Shown: positions 1 to 10,072, numbered from the stretch's first letter. The stretch: 64,000 bases of DNA from Polyangium aurulentum (GCA_945875545.1 CAMCKZ010000001.1:37979-101978), one strand, 5' to 3'. Numbers and translations are program-made. The notes: generated by a model not told the origin, from the letters alone.

Positions 1-1134
1 ACGACGCTCGTGCAGCTGATTTCGGCGGGAGCTTTGCCGAGGGGAACCGTCGCGCTGGAGGCCCGCGATGGTGTGGCCAGCGACGACGCGGCACCGGTTC
101 TCGATGGGCCTTCGCGCATGCGCGTCGCGGTCGTCGACAGCGCCACGGGCGTCGACGATGAGGAGCGAACGCCGAGGGCTTTGTTCCGCGCGCTCGAGGC
201 GGTCGCGCCCCAAGCGGAGGTGCTCCGTGCCCAGCGAATTCCCACAGATTCGTCGCTCTTGGCCCTCGACGTATTGGCCGTGGACAACGCCGCCGCGTGG
301 ACGGCAGACACGCGACTCGCCTTGCAAGCGGCGGTCGAAGGGGGGCTCGCGGTCATCGTTACGCTGGGCCCGGCCTCGGCGCGAGGCGGCCTCGGAGCGT
401 CGTTTGATCCGTTTCTCGATGGCCCCGTGGGTTGGGAATCGGGGCAGTTTGGCCTTCTGCTTCCCGGGTCCGAAGGGCCCATGACCCTCGATGCGCGGGC
501 TCGTTTTGTGGCCAACGCCCCAGGCTCCGAGGTCATTGAGGCCTTCGACGATGGCTCGCCCTTCATGGTGCGTACGCCGCGAGGCGAGGGTTTTGTCACG
601 TGGATTGCTGCACCCGCCGATCCTCGTTTGGGAGACGTGGCGATACGCGCCGGATTCATCGACGGATTGGCGGAGGTCGTGGACAGGGCTCGCCGCATCC
701 ATCCTCGGGGCTTGCTCCGCGTTGGAGAGGCTCTGCTTGTACCCGCGGGGGCGCAAGTTACCGGCCCCGCTGGGCCCGTGCCCGTTACGGTCCGCAACCA
801 CGGCCAGGGGGAGGGCGGAGAAGTGGATTTGGCGATTCACGGCACCTATTCGGTGGAGGCCCAGGGCACGACCCACGTGCGCCAAGTCATCCTCGACGAG
901 GAAGAAATCCTCGGCCATTCTCTGGAAATATCTTCGCGCGGGGGAATCATTGCCACCCAAGAAAGTCTTCGCGACAGGTCCCCGTGGGTGGTCGTCCTTT
1001 TGGTGATCGCGGTCTGTGCGGAGGCAGCTCTCAGGCTTCGGGCATCGGGGCGATCCGGGGCTCCAGGAGTCACGTTTCGCGTGCCTCGCTTTTTGCGCGC
1101 GATGTTCAAAGTACGCGAGCGCACCGATGCGTAG
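1..1134 (+). CDS. C-terminal part of a membrane-anchored protein, BatA/aerotolerance-like (5' end outside window)
   Basis: The reading frame is open from the first base, so the true start lies upstream of the window. The visible part is about 377 residues. It holds an alpha/beta stretch that begins near the motif MRVAVVDSATGVDDEERT and looks like the Rossmann-type domain (von Willebrand or amidotransferase-like) of large BatA-type membrane proteins. A beta-rich region follows, then one hydrophobic segment close to the C-terminus (WVVVLLVIAVCAEAALRL) with a short basic tail. This suggests a mostly extracytoplasmic domain anchored by a C-terminal helix. The BatA-like label is inferred from architecture; no catalytic residue is recognised. 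The next gene, hutF, starts 60 bases downstream and is functionally unrelated. Confidence 0.6.
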   Translation, partial: TTLVQLISAGALPRGTVALEARDGVASDDAAPVLDGPSRMRVAVVDSATGVDDEERTPRALFRALEAVAPQAEVLRAQRIPTDSSLLALDVLAVDNAAAWTADTRLALQAAVEGGLAVIVTLGPASARGGLGASFDPFLDGPVGWESGQFGLLLPGSEGPMTLDARARFVANAPGSEVIEAFDDGSPFMVRTPRGEGFVTWIAAPADPRLGDVAIRAGFIDGLAEVVDRARRIHPRGLLRVGEALLVPAGAQVTGPAGPVPVTVRNHGQGEGGEVDLAIHGTYSVEAQGTTHVRQVILDEEEILGHSLEISSRGGIIATQESLRDRSPWVVVLLVIAVCAEAALRLRASGRSGAPGVTFRVPRFLRAMFKVRERTDA

Positions 1135-1193
1135 ACGCCCGAGGCTCGGCTACACTGGCATCTCCCCTTATCCCCTCAGGAGAGCCCCTGACC

Positions 1194-2330
1194 ATGACCA
1201 TCCCTGAGTGCTCGAGAACCCTCCGTGTTCCTGCTTTCACGACGGCGCATTCCCACGCGTTTCAGCGCGCTTTACGTGGAAAAGCCCAGCGCCCTGGCCC
1301 CTTAGCGCAAGACGATTTTTGGACGTGGCGGGAGGCCATGTACACGCTTGTCGAGGGTCTCACGCCCGACAGCGTCGAAGCGATTGCGCGCGTGGCCTAT
1401 CGCGAACTTCACGCGTCCGGGGTTCGCACCGTCGGTGAATTTCATTACGTGCATCATGCACCGAATGGCGTTCCCTACGACGACGGCAACGAGCTCGCTC
1501 ATCGCGTCATTCGGGCCGCGCTCGACAGCGGACTGCGCATCTCGCTACTCCGAAGCATCTACCAGCGCGGCGGGCATGGCCGGGGTTTGGCCAAGGCGCA
1601 AGAGCGATTCGCTGACAAATCCCTGGATGCCAGCCTCCGCGCCATTTCCGATTTGCAGTCGTATTACGTAAACAATCCACTGGTTCGTATTGGTATTGCT
1701 CCGCACTCAACCCGCGCGGTTCATCCCGCGGCGTGGAAAGAGATCGTCGCGTTTGCCCAGGGGCGAGACCTTCCGTTTCACGTGCATGTGGCGGAACAGC
1801 CCCGCGAGCTTGACGAATGCCTCCACGAAACGGGCATGCGTCCGCTGCAACTCCTCGAAGATCGCGGGGCTATTTCCCCGAGACTCGTCGTCGTGCACGG
1901 CACGCACTTGCTCCCCGAGGAATCAGAAATACTGGGAAAATCGCAAGGGTTTGTGTGTATGTGTGCCACGACAGAGAGAGACCTCGGCGACGGTCTCCCG
2001 AACCTCGGTGCCATGCGCGCGGCCGGTGTTCGCTTGTGCATGGGCATCGACAGCCATGTGGTGTGCGATCCCTTCGACGACATGCGCGCTCTCGAGACCC
2101 ACGAACGCCTTCGCACAGGCCGACGGGTGGCGGCGCGGGTTGCGCATCCAGCCGCATCGTTGTGGGCTTCAGCATCGACCGAGGGCGCAAAGGCATGCGG
2201 TTTCGACGGCGACGGACCCTCGTTAACCGTGCGCACAGACGCCCCGTTTTTTGCCCTCGTCGACGCGGGCGATGAGCTGGATGCCTTGGTATTTTCCGGC
2301 ACACGCGCACTTGATGGGCTTTTCGCGTGA
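1194..2330 (+). CDS. hutF: Formimidoylglutamate deiminase HutF
   Basis: Amidohydrolase-family enzyme of histidine degradation. It converts N-formimino-L-glutamate to N-formyl-L-glutamate and ammonia in the cytoplasm. The 378-residue product carries the family signature [12 protein letters not shown], with metal ligands H19 and H21. Further ligands sit in HVHVAEQ, in VVVHGTH and in the GIDSH motif (Asp). Length is slightly short for HutF (about 450) because the N-terminal small beta domain is reduced. Start: the ATG at 1194 is preceded by CAGGAGAG at good spacing; a longer in-frame reading upstream overlaps the previous gene and is not credible. The stop overlaps the GTG start of uvrB, so the two may be translationally coupled although their roles are unrelated. 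No other hut gene is in the window. Confidence 0.9.
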   Translation: MTIPECSRTLRVPAFTTAHSHAFQRALRGKAQRPGPLAQDDFWTWREAMYTLVEGLTPDSVEAIARVAYRELHASGVRTVGEFHYVHHAPNGVPYDDGNELAHRVIRAALDSGLRISLLRSIYQRGGHGRGLAKAQERFADKSLDASLRAISDLQSYYVNNPLVRIGIAPHSTRAVHPAAWKEIVAFAQGRDLPFHVHVAEQPRELDECLHETGMRPLQLLEDRGAISPRLVVVHGTHLLPEESEILGKSQGFVCMCATTERDLGDGLPNLGAMRAAGVRLCMGIDSHVVCDPFDDMRALETHERLRTGRRVAARVAHPAASLWASASTEGAKACGFDGDGPSLTVRTDAPFFALVDAGDELDALVFSGTRALDGLFA

Positions 2331-4417
2331 CCGGTGCGCCGCCGGTTTTTCGCTTGGCCACCCGGTTCGATCCGATGGCGGATCAGCCCAAGGCGATTGA
2401 CGAATTGACGAGCGGTTTGCTCCGCGGCGACGCGCACCAAGTGCTCCTCGGAATTACCGGCAGCGGCAAGACCTTCACGATTGCGAATGTGATTGCGCGC
2501 ACGGGCCGGCCCACGCTGATTCTTGCGCCAAACAAGACCTTGGCCGCCCAACTTTACGGAGAGATGAAGGAGCTGTTTCCCGAAAACGCGGTGGAATATT
2601 TCGTGAGCTATTACGATTATTACCAGCCAGAAGCCTACGTTCCGTCGTCCGACACGTTCATCGACAAAGACGCCATCATCAACGACGCCATCGATCGCAT
2701 GCGGCACGCGGCGACCTACGCGCTGCTCTCGCGCCGTGATGTGATCATTGTGGCATCGGTCAGCTGCATCTACGGAATTGGTTCTGCGGAGGCCTACCAT
2801 TCGCTCGTGGTGAACGTTCAGGTGGGCGACGAGATGCCGCGCCACGAACTGCTTCGTCGCTTGGTCGACATTCGCTACGAGCGAAACGATACGGATTTTT
2901 CCCGCGGCACGTTTCGCGTTCGGGGCGATATTATCGAGGTATTTCCCGCATATGAAGAGGCCAAGGCGATTCGCATTGAGCTCTTTGGCGACGAGGTCGA
3001 GGCGATTCGCGAGATTTGCCCGCTGCGCGGCAAGGTGCTGCGTTCCTTTGATCGGTACGCCATCTTTCCTGGGTCGCACTACGTGACGCCGGAGCCCTCG
3101 CGTATTCGCGCCATGAAATCGATTCGCCAAGAGCTCCGGGAGCGGTTGTCATTTTACGAAAAAGAGGGCCGCGCTCTTGAGCGCCAACGCATCGAGCAAC
3201 GCACAAGCTTCGACCTCGAGATGCTCGAACAGGCTGGATTTTGCCACGGAATCGAGAATTATTCGCGGCACATGTCGGGCCGTGCAGCGGGCGAGCCCCC
3301 TCCGACACTGATTGATTACTTCCCTCCCGATTTGCTCATCGTCGTCGACGAATCGCACCAGACCATTCCGCAGCTCGGTGCCATGTACAACGGCGATCGC
3401 GCGCGCAAGCAGACGCTCGTCGATTACGGTTTTCGACTGCCGAGTGCCCTCGACAACCGGCCGCTCCGTTTTCAAGAATGGCAAGAGCGTGCGAAGCAGG
3501 TCATCTACGTATCGGCAACGCCTGGCGACTGGGAAATCGCTCAGGCCGAGGGAGTCGTCGTGGAGCAGCTTGTCCGGCCCACGGGCCTCCTCGATCCGCA
3601 GGTGACTGTGAAACCGGTGGCCGGGCAAGTCGACGACTTGCTCGAAGAAATTCGCGTCACCAAAGAGCGGGGAGAACGGACGCTCGTGACCACGCTTACC
3701 AAGCGTATGGCCGAAGACTTAACAGAGTATTACCGTGAGCGCGGCGTGCAAATTCGCTACCTGCACTCGGATGTCGAGACCCTGGAGCGCATCGCGATTT
3801 TACGCGCGTTGCGCCTGGGGGAGTTCGACGTGCTCGTCGGAATAAACCTTCTGCGCGAGGGCCTCGACTTGCCCGAGGTGAGTCTTGTGGCCATCCTCGA
3901 TGCCGATAAAGAGGGCTTTCTTCGCAGTCGTCGGTCGCTCATTCAGACCATGGGGCGCGCCGCGCGAAATGTGAATGGTCGCGTGATTCTTTACGCCGAT
4001 CGCGTGACCGATTCGATGCGCCTCGCGATGGACGAAACCGAGCGACGGCGCGAGGTTCAGGCCGCTTACAACGAGGCGAATGGCATCGTGCCAGCGTCGA
4101 CCGTGCGAACCATCGATTGGTCGAATCCCGCGATGGGGGCCGGCGATCATCTTCGCATTTCAACGACGGCATCGAGCGAAACCTCGGGCCTGACGGCGAC
4201 GGAACGGGCGGAGCTTTTGCGCGCGCAGATGCTGGAGGCCGCCGAGTCTTTGGACTTCGAGAAGGCTGCGCGCCTGCGCGATGAGCTGCGCGGGGTCGAG
4301 GCACAGACGATAGATGGTTCTAGCAAAGACAAGAGCTACGACCCGTATGACCGCAACCAAAAAAAGGCCAAAAAACCAGGGCCCGCGCCCAAGCCTGCTC
4401 GTTCGCGATTTCGTTGA
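2327..4417 (+). CDS. uvrB: Excinuclease ABC subunit B (UvrB)
   Basis: DNA-damage recognition helicase of nucleotide excision repair. It is loaded by UvrA and recruits UvrC for dual incision. The 696-residue length is typical. Visible motifs are the Walker A GITGSGKT at residues 42-49, the beta-hairpin region with [19 protein letters not shown], the DEAD-like box VVDESHQT, the helicase motifs SATPGDWE and QTMGRAARN, and a C-terminal UVR domain ([16 protein letters not shown] and following) that binds UvrC. The tail is Lys/Pro rich. The GTG start at 2327 overlaps the hutF TGA (GTGA), the usual sign of coupling. A strong hairpin follows four bases after the stop. Confidence 0.97.
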   Translation: MTGAPPVFRLATRFDPMADQPKAIDELTSGLLRGDAHQVLLGITGSGKTFTIANVIARTGRPTLILAPNKTLAAQLYGEMKELFPENAVEYFVSYYDYYQPEAYVPSSDTFIDKDAIINDAIDRMRHAATYALLSRRDVIIVASVSCIYGIGSAEAYHSLVVNVQVGDEMPRHELLRRLVDIRYERNDTDFSRGTFRVRGDIIEVFPAYEEAKAIRIELFGDEVEAIREICPLRGKVLRSFDRYAIFPGSHYVTPEPSRIRAMKSIRQELRERLSFYEKEGRALERQRIEQRTSFDLEMLEQAGFCHGIENYSRHMSGRAAGEPPPTLIDYFPPDLLIVVDESHQTIPQLGAMYNGDRARKQTLVDYGFRLPSALDNRPLRFQEWQERAKQVIYVSATPGDWEIAQAEGVVVEQLVRPTGLLDPQVTVKPVAGQVDDLLEEIRVTKERGERTLVTTLTKRMAEDLTEYYRERGVQIRYLHSDVETLERIAILRALRLGEFDVLVGINLLREGLDLPEVSLVAILDADKEGFLRSRRSLIQTMGRAARNVNGRVILYADRVTDSMRLAMDETERRREVQAAYNEANGIVPASTVRTIDWSNPAMGAGDHLRISTTASSETSGLTATERAELLRAQMLEAAESLDFEKAARLRDELRGVEAQTIDGSSKDKSYDPYDRNQKKAKKPGPAPKPARSRFR

Positions 4418-4420
4418 CGG

Positions 4421-4447
4421 CCTCCATGGTCGGTGCGACCGTGGAGG
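4421..4447 (+). terminator. Strong hairpin just after uvrB
   Basis: CCTCCATGGTCG pairs with CGACCGTGGAGG around a three-base loop (GTG), giving a 12-bp stem with one T-G wobble. It starts four bases after the uvrB stop. No run of T follows, so a classical intrinsic terminator is not proven. It could also be a Rho-assisted stop or an mRNA-stabilising stem before the next gene's ribosome site. Confidence 0.5.
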
Positions 4448-4461
4448 ATTAGGGGGCCGGT

Positions 4462-6267
4462 GTGACCAAGGGAGAGCCAGCGACTGCGCGGTGGATGACG
4501 TGCCACTTTGAGGGGTTCGCGCTTGGCCAGCACACTTCTGGCGGGTTCGCCGCGCCCGCGCCTGGTTGTGGGGCGGGCGATGACCGCGATGGTGACCTCC
4601 AAACATTTCAGGAGGGGGCGTCGTTCAACCTGCGCGTCGTTCGTGGCCGGGCCGAAGACATCAAGCAAGGGCAGGAGCCGCTCGTCGCGCGACCCCACGA
4701 GCGCCATCTCTTCATCGATGAATTGCCTGAATTTTTCCTGCCAAAAAAGCGTACTGCGGTCTCGCTTGGCCCCGAGTGGCGGGCCGTTCGAGTCCACGGC
4801 GCGCGTCTCTACGACGTCGTCTTCGTGCCCCTCGAATGCGACGGATCCGTCACGCGAAGCTCCATCGCGGGAACCCTCTTTTTTGACGCCGCCGCCATCG
4901 ACTTGGACGGCCCGGCGGGCCCAGTAGTCAAGGAAAAAGAGCCTCGACTTCCGGGCTTCTCGCGAGACGGAACGGGGCGCTGGTTTGCCGATCTCTTCAC
5001 GCCGTTTTCCTGCCTGACAGACCTCATCGCGGGGATTTTTGCAGTGCGCCACGTCGGCCACTGCCGCGAAGCCGTCATCCGGGTGCTGGCCGCCTACGCG
5101 CTCCTCCGCCTCGTGCGGTCGTTCGCACCGCTTGAAGCGTGGCGACAGGCCGCCGTAAACCGTCTGGAACGCACCGACTTTGGCACCGCCGCGCTCTGGG
5201 CCTTGTGGGCCGTCTCGGCGCTTGGGGGTATCGCCGGGCTCCTCTTGGCTTTCGGCGACGTGCAGACCACCCACTGCGCCGCCGATAGCCTCGCCCGCGT
5301 GGGAACCGCCGCCGTCGCCGGGGTCCTCATGCTGGCCTCCCCCGCGCAACGACTTCAGGCACCCGCCATTTTCGCCCTACCGCTCCTGGCGGCCTCCGCG
5401 GTTCTCACGTGCCCCTCGGCCAATTTTGTGTGTGATGGCGATCCGGCAACGCACTCAGACCGTGATGGTGAGCGCGCGCCCGAGGGCAGGCCCGCGTCTC
5501 CGAGCGCTCGGGCCACGGGCGTACCGTGCGCGGCACCGCTAACCCAGGGTGGCGAGGTGGCCCGGCCGCCGTCCGACAACGCGTCGGCACATGAATCCGG
5601 GGCAAATCCCAGCATATCCAACGCGGCGGCGGCTGACGATGGCGGGGCCACATGGATCGAGCGCCTCCGCGAGCAAAGCGGTCGTTTGGCGGACGCCGTG
5701 ACCGGTGCCGGCGCGGGCTCCGACGAAAAGTCGCTGCTCGCCGCAAGTGGGGCCGCGGCGACGAAGTCGACCCTCGACGACGCGGAAGAAGACGACCCCT
5801 TTCGCGAAGCGGCGGGCCTCCGCATTCGGGGTGCCCACGACACATTCTGCGGAAAACCTCTGTTTCTACCGGCTTCCGAGCTGTTTGCCCCCGGCGGTTC
5901 CGCCATTTTGCCTGGCGGCGAGTCCATCTTGCGCCGCGTGGGTCGCCTTTTGGTTCGCCATCGGGAGCGCGCGTTTATTGTCGCGGGTCACGTTCCGAGC
6001 GAAAGCGCGACCCATCCTGAGGTGCTCTCCCGCGAGCGCGCCGTCAGCATCGCCGCGTGGCTAAAAGCGTGGCCTGGGCTTGCCCAGACGACGTTTGTGG
6101 CCCAAGGCCTGGGCAATCGCGATGGCCTCATCGACTCCGCCGGTAAGGGCACCGTCGCGCGCCTTAACGATCGAATCGAGGTCGGGCTGTCCTGCGCCGA
6201 CGGCGCGGAGGTCTCCGAATCGATTGAAAAACAACCTAAAAAACCTGCGCGCAAGAGGGTGCCATGA
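4462..6267 (+). CDS. Membrane protein with C-terminal OmpA/MotB-like peptidoglycan-binding domain
   Basis: 601 residues. Residues 1-150 form a soluble N-terminal region of unknown fold. Hydrophobic segments lie near 243-265, 278-294 and 301-317. A Pro/Ala/Ser-rich linker covers about 325-470. The C-terminal part (about 480-585) has OmpA-like features: ALFxxG-type beta strand LFAPGGSAILPGG, an SxERAVSIAAWL helix like the RAxxV helix of OmpA, and a final NDRIEVGLSC strand matching the NRRVEI pattern. Such domains bind diaminopimelate in peptidoglycan, so the C-terminus is probably periplasmic. It heads a four-gene unit. The following gene starts inside its stop codon (ATGA). The GTG start at 4462 is preceded by AGGGGG. 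Function is unknown; the wall-anchor role is inference. Confidence 0.75.
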   Translation: MTKGEPATARWMTCHFEGFALGQHTSGGFAAPAPGCGAGDDRDGDLQTFQEGASFNLRVVRGRAEDIKQGQEPLVARPHERHLFIDELPEFFLPKKRTAVSLGPEWRAVRVHGARLYDVVFVPLECDGSVTRSSIAGTLFFDAAAIDLDGPAGPVVKEKEPRLPGFSRDGTGRWFADLFTPFSCLTDLIAGIFAVRHVGHCREAVIRVLAAYALLRLVRSFAPLEAWRQAAVNRLERTDFGTAALWALWAVSALGGIAGLLLAFGDVQTTHCAADSLARVGTAAVAGVLMLASPAQRLQAPAIFALPLLAASAVLTCPSANFVCDGDPATHSDRDGERAPEGRPASPSARATGVPCAAPLTQGGEVARPPSDNASAHESGANPSISNAAAADDGGATWIERLREQSGRLADAVTGAGAGSDEKSLLAASGAAATKSTLDDAEEDDPFREAAGLRIRGAHDTFCGKPLFLPASELFAPGGSAILPGGESILRRVGRLLVRHRERAFIVAGHVPSESATHPEVLSRERAVSIAAWLKAWPGLAQTTFVAQGLGNRDGLIDSAGKGTVARLNDRIEVGLSCADGAEVSESIEKQPKKPARKRVP

Positions 6268-6773
6268 GCGCCTCCGTGCCCCCCTATTCCGTGCGCCTCA
6301 GGCGGTGGCTTGCGGCCCCAGCGTGTTTGAACGCACACATAGTGGAGCCCATTCGTGCTGCCGGCGGCCGGGCGACCGTCGTCATAACCTTGAGCGGGGT
6401 CGGCCGTGTCGTGTGCGGATGGACGTTGCCATTCAATGCCACACACACGCCCTCGGGAACGGTCCAGGTGCGTATTCCAGTGGAAGTAGGTCAACAGGTT
6501 AAGATATGCGTAAAAGACGTATTTCGTCGTACGGTTATCCTACTGGATATTGACGCGACTGCTGACCCGCTGCCAAGCTCCCGCGTCGTCCAGAGCCCTT
6601 CCCGGTGGCCCAAAGTCGAGCGAGCAACGCCGGCCGTAATGGGCTCCGCGGTGGGCGCATTTCCAGTAATTCCCCTGGCCAGTATGCCGAGCGTCGCGTT
6701 GCAAGGGCTTGCCCCCGCAGCGACGCTGCTGTTTCCCCTTCGTCTTCGGACGCGTCGCTTTTCAGTCACATGA
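6264..6773 (+). CDS. Hypothetical protein (169 aa) in the OmpA-like/DUF4407 unit
   Basis: 169 residues; family not recognised. The start ATG overlaps the stop of the OmpA-like gene (ATGA), and its own stop lies just before the DUF4407 start. The N-terminal half reads like a small beta-sandwich (RATVVITLSGVGRVVCGWTL, then GTVQVRIPVEVGQQVKICV); the C-terminal third is Pro/Ala rich and weakly hydrophobic. No signal peptide is clear. Position in an overlapping gene string is the main reason to accept it as real and to link it to the neighbouring membrane proteins. Confidence 0.6.
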   Translation: MSASVPPYSVRLRRWLAAPACLNAHIVEPIRAAGGRATVVITLSGVGRVVCGWTLPFNATHTPSGTVQVRIPVEVGQQVKICVKDVFRRTVILLDIDATADPLPSSRVVQSPSRWPKVERATPAVMGSAVGAFPVIPLASMPSVALQGLAPAATLLFPLRLRTRRFSVT

Positions 6774-6781
6774 GGTCATCC

Positions 6782-8092
6782 ATGAGCACGGCAACACCAT
6801 CCCAGCACGACGAGCTTGTCTCCCAAGAAAAGATAGGTACGGTAACGCGCTTTCTTTGGAGTTGCGCCGGGGCCGATGCGGGCATTCTGGAGCGTTGCCC
6901 ACACTCAGATCGTGTCAAGTACCAAGGCCTGGGTGGCATGGTTCTCTCAACGGGCGTGCTTGCCTTCGTGTCTGGATCGTACGCATTGTACACTGTCTTT
7001 TGCCCAAAGAGCGACACCGTTTTGGCCCTTTCTCGCCAGGCGACTCACTGGCCGACCGTTGCGATTGCGGTCCTTTTTGCCACGGTCTACGCGGCTATTA
7101 TCTTCAATATCGACAGGTTTATCGTCTCAAGTTCGGGCTCCGGCGACGGCACCGAGGCGGTGACCGTTTCCGAGCTCGTCCACGCGCTGCCGCGCATCCT
7201 CATGGCGGTCGTCATCGGTTTGTGCATGTCGGCGCCCCTGGAAATTCGCGTGATGCAGTCGGAAATAGAGGCACGGCTGGAGCTCGAGCAAACCTCGTAT
7301 CGCAAAGAACTCGACGACAAGGCAGCGCTTTTGTTCGACGGCGACAAGCTGGAGCTGGAGAGGCGCCGCGAGGTGTTGCAAAAGCGCCTCGATGACGCGG
7401 ATGGGCATTTTGAAGCCATTCGCCAAGAGATTGATACGCAAGTCGAATCCCTTAACCGCGAGGTGCAAGGGCAGGTGGGCAGCGGAAAGGCAGGAGAGGG
7501 GCCGGCGGCACGCGTTCTCAAGGAAAACCTCGCGAACAAGAAGGCCGATGTGGAGCGCATGAAGGGGGAAGAGCGAATTAAACTGCAACCTGTGGTCGAT
7601 GAAATTGCCCAAGTTGCAACTGAGATTGCTGGCAATCGGCGGGAGTTGGCGGCGCGGAAAGAGTCCAATGAACGCGCTTCTCGGCATCGGGACGGATTGG
7701 CGGAGCGCATTCGCATCGGGCACGAGGTGAGCCCGGGGATTAGTGTGCTGCTCGGATTGCTGCTGCTTTCAATTGAATGTGGGCCTATTTTCTTTAAGAT
7801 GATGATCGCCTCGGGAACTTACGACGCATTGAGCGCGAATCTCAAACTTGTAGTAATGGCCAAACACGGCATTGAAAAGCGCATTTTTATTGACGAAATT
7901 GGGCTTGAGCGCCACGGCGAGGTTTTCCATGGGGTCCAAGCCCTCCTGAGCGAGGAGCGTCGTCGCCTGCAAACCGAGGACGGTTTGGCGAAGGTGGTTC
8001 ACGAACAATACCGGCAGAAACTCGAACGCGAGATCGCCGCGGCGCCCGAGGCGTTCTTGGTGCCACCGGCAAACGGCGTGGATGTTCGCTAG
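6782..8092 (+). CDS. DUF4407 family membrane protein with long coiled coil
   Basis: 436 residues matching DUF4407. Three hydrophobic segments lie in the first 160 residues, including AIIFNIDRFIVSS with the family's conserved N-x-D-R patch. A long Glu/Arg-rich coiled coil follows (roughly 165-310, e.g. ELERRREVLQKRLDD). A fourth membrane segment (VLLGLLLLSIECGPIFFKMM) and a soluble C-terminus complete it. Start: the ATG at 6782 has TGAGG six bases upstream; an in-frame ATG at 6770 that overlaps the previous stop is the alternative. The family has no established function. It overlaps the next gene by 11 bases, so tight co-expression with an OmpA-like partner and a second coiled-coil membrane protein is likely. 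Confidence 0.85.
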   Translation: MSTATPSQHDELVSQEKIGTVTRFLWSCAGADAGILERCPHSDRVKYQGLGGMVLSTGVLAFVSGSYALYTVFCPKSDTVLALSRQATHWPTVAIAVLFATVYAAIIFNIDRFIVSSSGSGDGTEAVTVSELVHALPRILMAVVIGLCMSAPLEIRVMQSEIEARLELEQTSYRKELDDKAALLFDGDKLELERRREVLQKRLDDADGHFEAIRQEIDTQVESLNREVQGQVGSGKAGEGPAARVLKENLANKKADVERMKGEERIKLQPVVDEIAQVATEIAGNRRELAARKESNERASRHRDGLAERIRIGHEVSPGISVLLGLLLLSIECGPIFFKMMIASGTYDALSANLKLVVMAKHGIEKRIFIDEIGLERHGEVFHGVQALLSEERRRLQTEDGLAKVVHEQYRQKLEREIAAAPEAFLVPPANGVDVR

Positions 8093-9101
8093 GCTGGCGG
8101 GTTTTACCCCGCATCACGTGGCCCGGCTGCCCGCTGCGGCAAGGCGCCGCCTTGAGGGCTTCGGCGTTGCGTCCGTGGCCGCGTCTTTCACCGTTTTCCT
8201 GGGACTCGGTGAACTTTTTCGCGCCATGTTGGGTTCTGTTTTAGTGGGGCTGACGGTTGGCCTATTCCTTTCAATCCTATTTTTAACGGTTGTTCGTATA
8301 CTCGTCGCGGGCGGCGGAATGTCGCTCGGCGTGGGTCGGGGTGAGGCCGCGCGCTGGCGGGCAGGGAGGGCGCCCGTCTTAATATTCGCCATTATCGGAG
8401 CGATTAGCGCGCAAGGTATTGTTGTTATGGCGCTGGACGGCCCGTTGGCCAGGTCCGTGGCGGAGTACCGCAAGGCCCTGTTGGAGGTGCGGCGCCAAGG
8501 TCGCGAGGCCGCCTTCGACGCGGCCGAAAGCGCCTTCACCGAGGAGGCCAAGCAACTGGCTCGCGAGGAAAAACCCAGTGAGTTCCGCACTAAGATGGCC
8601 ACGAAGCGCCACCAAGAGGAGCTCCATGCTCTGGACCGCCGGCGAGCCGATTTAGGCGAGGCACGGCGGCTGGGCGAGCGCGACTTAGGGCTGTACGAGG
8701 CGCATTTGCAGGAGCGCGAGTTCGAAGGGCGTCGCATCGCCGAGGCCTGGCGCACGGCGTCGCTCGTCAGTTTGGTCGTGCTCTGCATCGTGACGGGCAT
8801 TATCGTATCGCCCGCGGTCCTTCGCGTGGTCTTTCGGTCGGCGCTCGCGTCGTACTACGCGCGCCGATGGGAAGCCGATCGCCGTATTGTGCTCGCAGAC
8901 TACGAACACAGCGTGCATGCGGCCCACACGGCGATGGGCCAATATTTGAGGGCCATCAACGATGCCGCGGTGAATCCGCAGCATCCGCCCGGTCCATTTA
9001 AGGACCCCGCATTTCGCACCGCGCAACGCGCCGGTCACGGTTTGCTCGACGGGGTGGTGGTCGATACGCGCCATCGCCAGGGCACACAGGGCAAAGGGTA
9101 G
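8082..9101 (+). CDS. Second coiled-coil membrane protein, DUF4407-like topology
   Basis: 339 residues. Hydrophobic segments cover about 27-75 (two helices, one containing VLVGLTVGLFLSILFLTVV), 98-121 (IFAIIGAISAQGIVVMAL) and 225-250. Between the third and fourth lies a charged coiled coil (about 130-220, e.g. EYRKALLEVRRQGREA). This repeats the DUF4407 plan of membrane helices, coiled coil, then a membrane helix, although sequence identity to the preceding protein is low by eye. The ATG at 8082 lies inside the end of the DUF4407 gene. Probably a divergent paralogue forming a hetero-oligomer; that is inference. The gene ends 26 bases from the convergent dnaJ-like gene. Confidence 0.7.
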   Translation: MFARLAGFTPHHVARLPAAARRRLEGFGVASVAASFTVFLGLGELFRAMLGSVLVGLTVGLFLSILFLTVVRILVAGGGMSLGVGRGEAARWRAGRAPVLIFAIIGAISAQGIVVMALDGPLARSVAEYRKALLEVRRQGREAAFDAAESAFTEEAKQLAREEKPSEFRTKMATKRHQEELHALDRRRADLGEARRLGERDLGLYEAHLQEREFEGRRIAEAWRTASLVSLVVLCIVTGIIVSPAVLRVVFRSALASYYARRWEADRRIVLADYEHSVHAAHTAMGQYLRAINDAAVNPQHPPGPFKDPAFRTAQRAGHGLLDGVVVDTRHRQGTQGKG

Positions 9102-9127
9102 CGGCCCGCGGCTTTCCGGCGAGCGAT

Positions 9128-10072
9128 CTACAGCTGGACGTCGGCGCGGGGGTCTGACTCGGGCTCTTCGGCGGGCATCGACGCGACCCAGCGATCGACC
9201 TCGGTCTCGCTCGCAATCGGCATGACCAAGCGGAGGTGCACGTAGAGATCCCCGGGGGTCTCTTTGCCGCGTGCGACCCCTTTGCCGCGGAGGCGCAGCA
9301 TGGTGCCCGCGGGACTTTTTGCGGGCACCGTGAGGGTCACCGAGGCGTCGATGGTGGGCACGCGAACTTTTGCCCCGCGCCAAGCTTCGCCGACGGTGAC
9401 GGGGAGGTCCAGGTGCAGGTTGTCGCCGTCGCGGCGAAAGTGTTTGTGCGGCTGCACCTCGATCGTCAGGTGCAGAGTGCCCGGAGGCCCGCCCGCCGGC
9501 GAGAGGCCACCGCCACCGCGAATGGTCAATTTTTCGCCATCGCGAACGCCGGGCGGCACGCGAATTTTGAGGGGCTCGGTGCGCGACGGATGCGAGCGTA
9601 CGTCGAGGGTTGCACCGCGGATCGATGAGGCAAAATCCACGGAAATGGTTGCCACCGCGTCGGAGCCCGGCACCCGCGACGGGGCGCGCTGCTTCTCGAA
9701 CATATCGCCGAACAGGTCGTTCAGATTCTGGTGCCCTGCGGTGCCGAACAGATCGTCGAAATTGAAGCCCGCGTTGCCATGCGACCCGCCGCTCGTGGGC
9801 TGAGAACTGTGCCGACGGTACGCGCGCATGCGGTCGGGATCGAATCCGTCGCGCAAACCGTCTTCTCCGAACTCGTTGTAGAGTGCACGCTTATGCTCGT
9901 CCGACAAAACATCGAAGGCGCGGTTGACGGCTTTGAATTGTGCCTCGAGGACTTTGTCGTCGGGGTGGCGATCCGGATGAAGATCTTTGGCGAGTTTTCG
10001 GTACGCACGCTTGATGACGGCGGGATCGTCGTCGCGGGAAACACCGAGCACGCTGTAGTAATCCTGAGCCAT
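9128..10072 (-). CDS. DnaJ/CbpA-type co-chaperone without zinc finger
   Basis: 314 residues. The N-terminal J domain (about 3-68) has the HPD tripeptide in DLHPDRHPDD, which stimulates the DnaK ATPase. A short G/F-type linker with FDDLFGTAG follows, then two beta-sandwich DnaJ_C substrate-binding domains (PPGVRDGEKLTIRGGG and LRLRGKGVARG). The CxxCxGxG zinc domain of true DnaJ is missing, so this is a class B, CbpA-like protein. The start chosen is the ATG at 10072; a GTG nine bases further upstream is possible. A lipoprotein gene lies 122 bases upstream on the same strand. Contains one TGYANNNTRCA site (9877). Confidence 0.9.
   Translation of the reverse strand: MAQDYYSVLGVSRDDDPAVIKRAYRKLAKDLHPDRHPDDKVLEAQFKAVNRAFDVLSDEHKRALYNEFGEDGLRDGFDPDRMRAYRRHSSQPTSGGSHGNAGFNFDDLFGTAGHQNLNDLFGDMFEKQRAPSRVPGSDAVATISVDFASSIRGATLDVRSHPSRTEPLKIRVPPGVRDGEKLTIRGGGGLSPAGGPPGTLHLTIEVQPHKHFRRDGDNLHLDLPVTVGEAWRGAKVRVPTIDASVTLTVPAKSPAGTMLRLRGKGVARGKETPGDLYVHLRLVMPIASETEVDRWVASMPAEEPESDPRADVQL

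Noticed and set aside
1778..3130. Long open frame on the minus strand opposite hutF/uvrB (450 codons)
   Set aside because: Antisense shadow of high-G+C coding sequence; the plus strand encodes complete HutF and UvrB.
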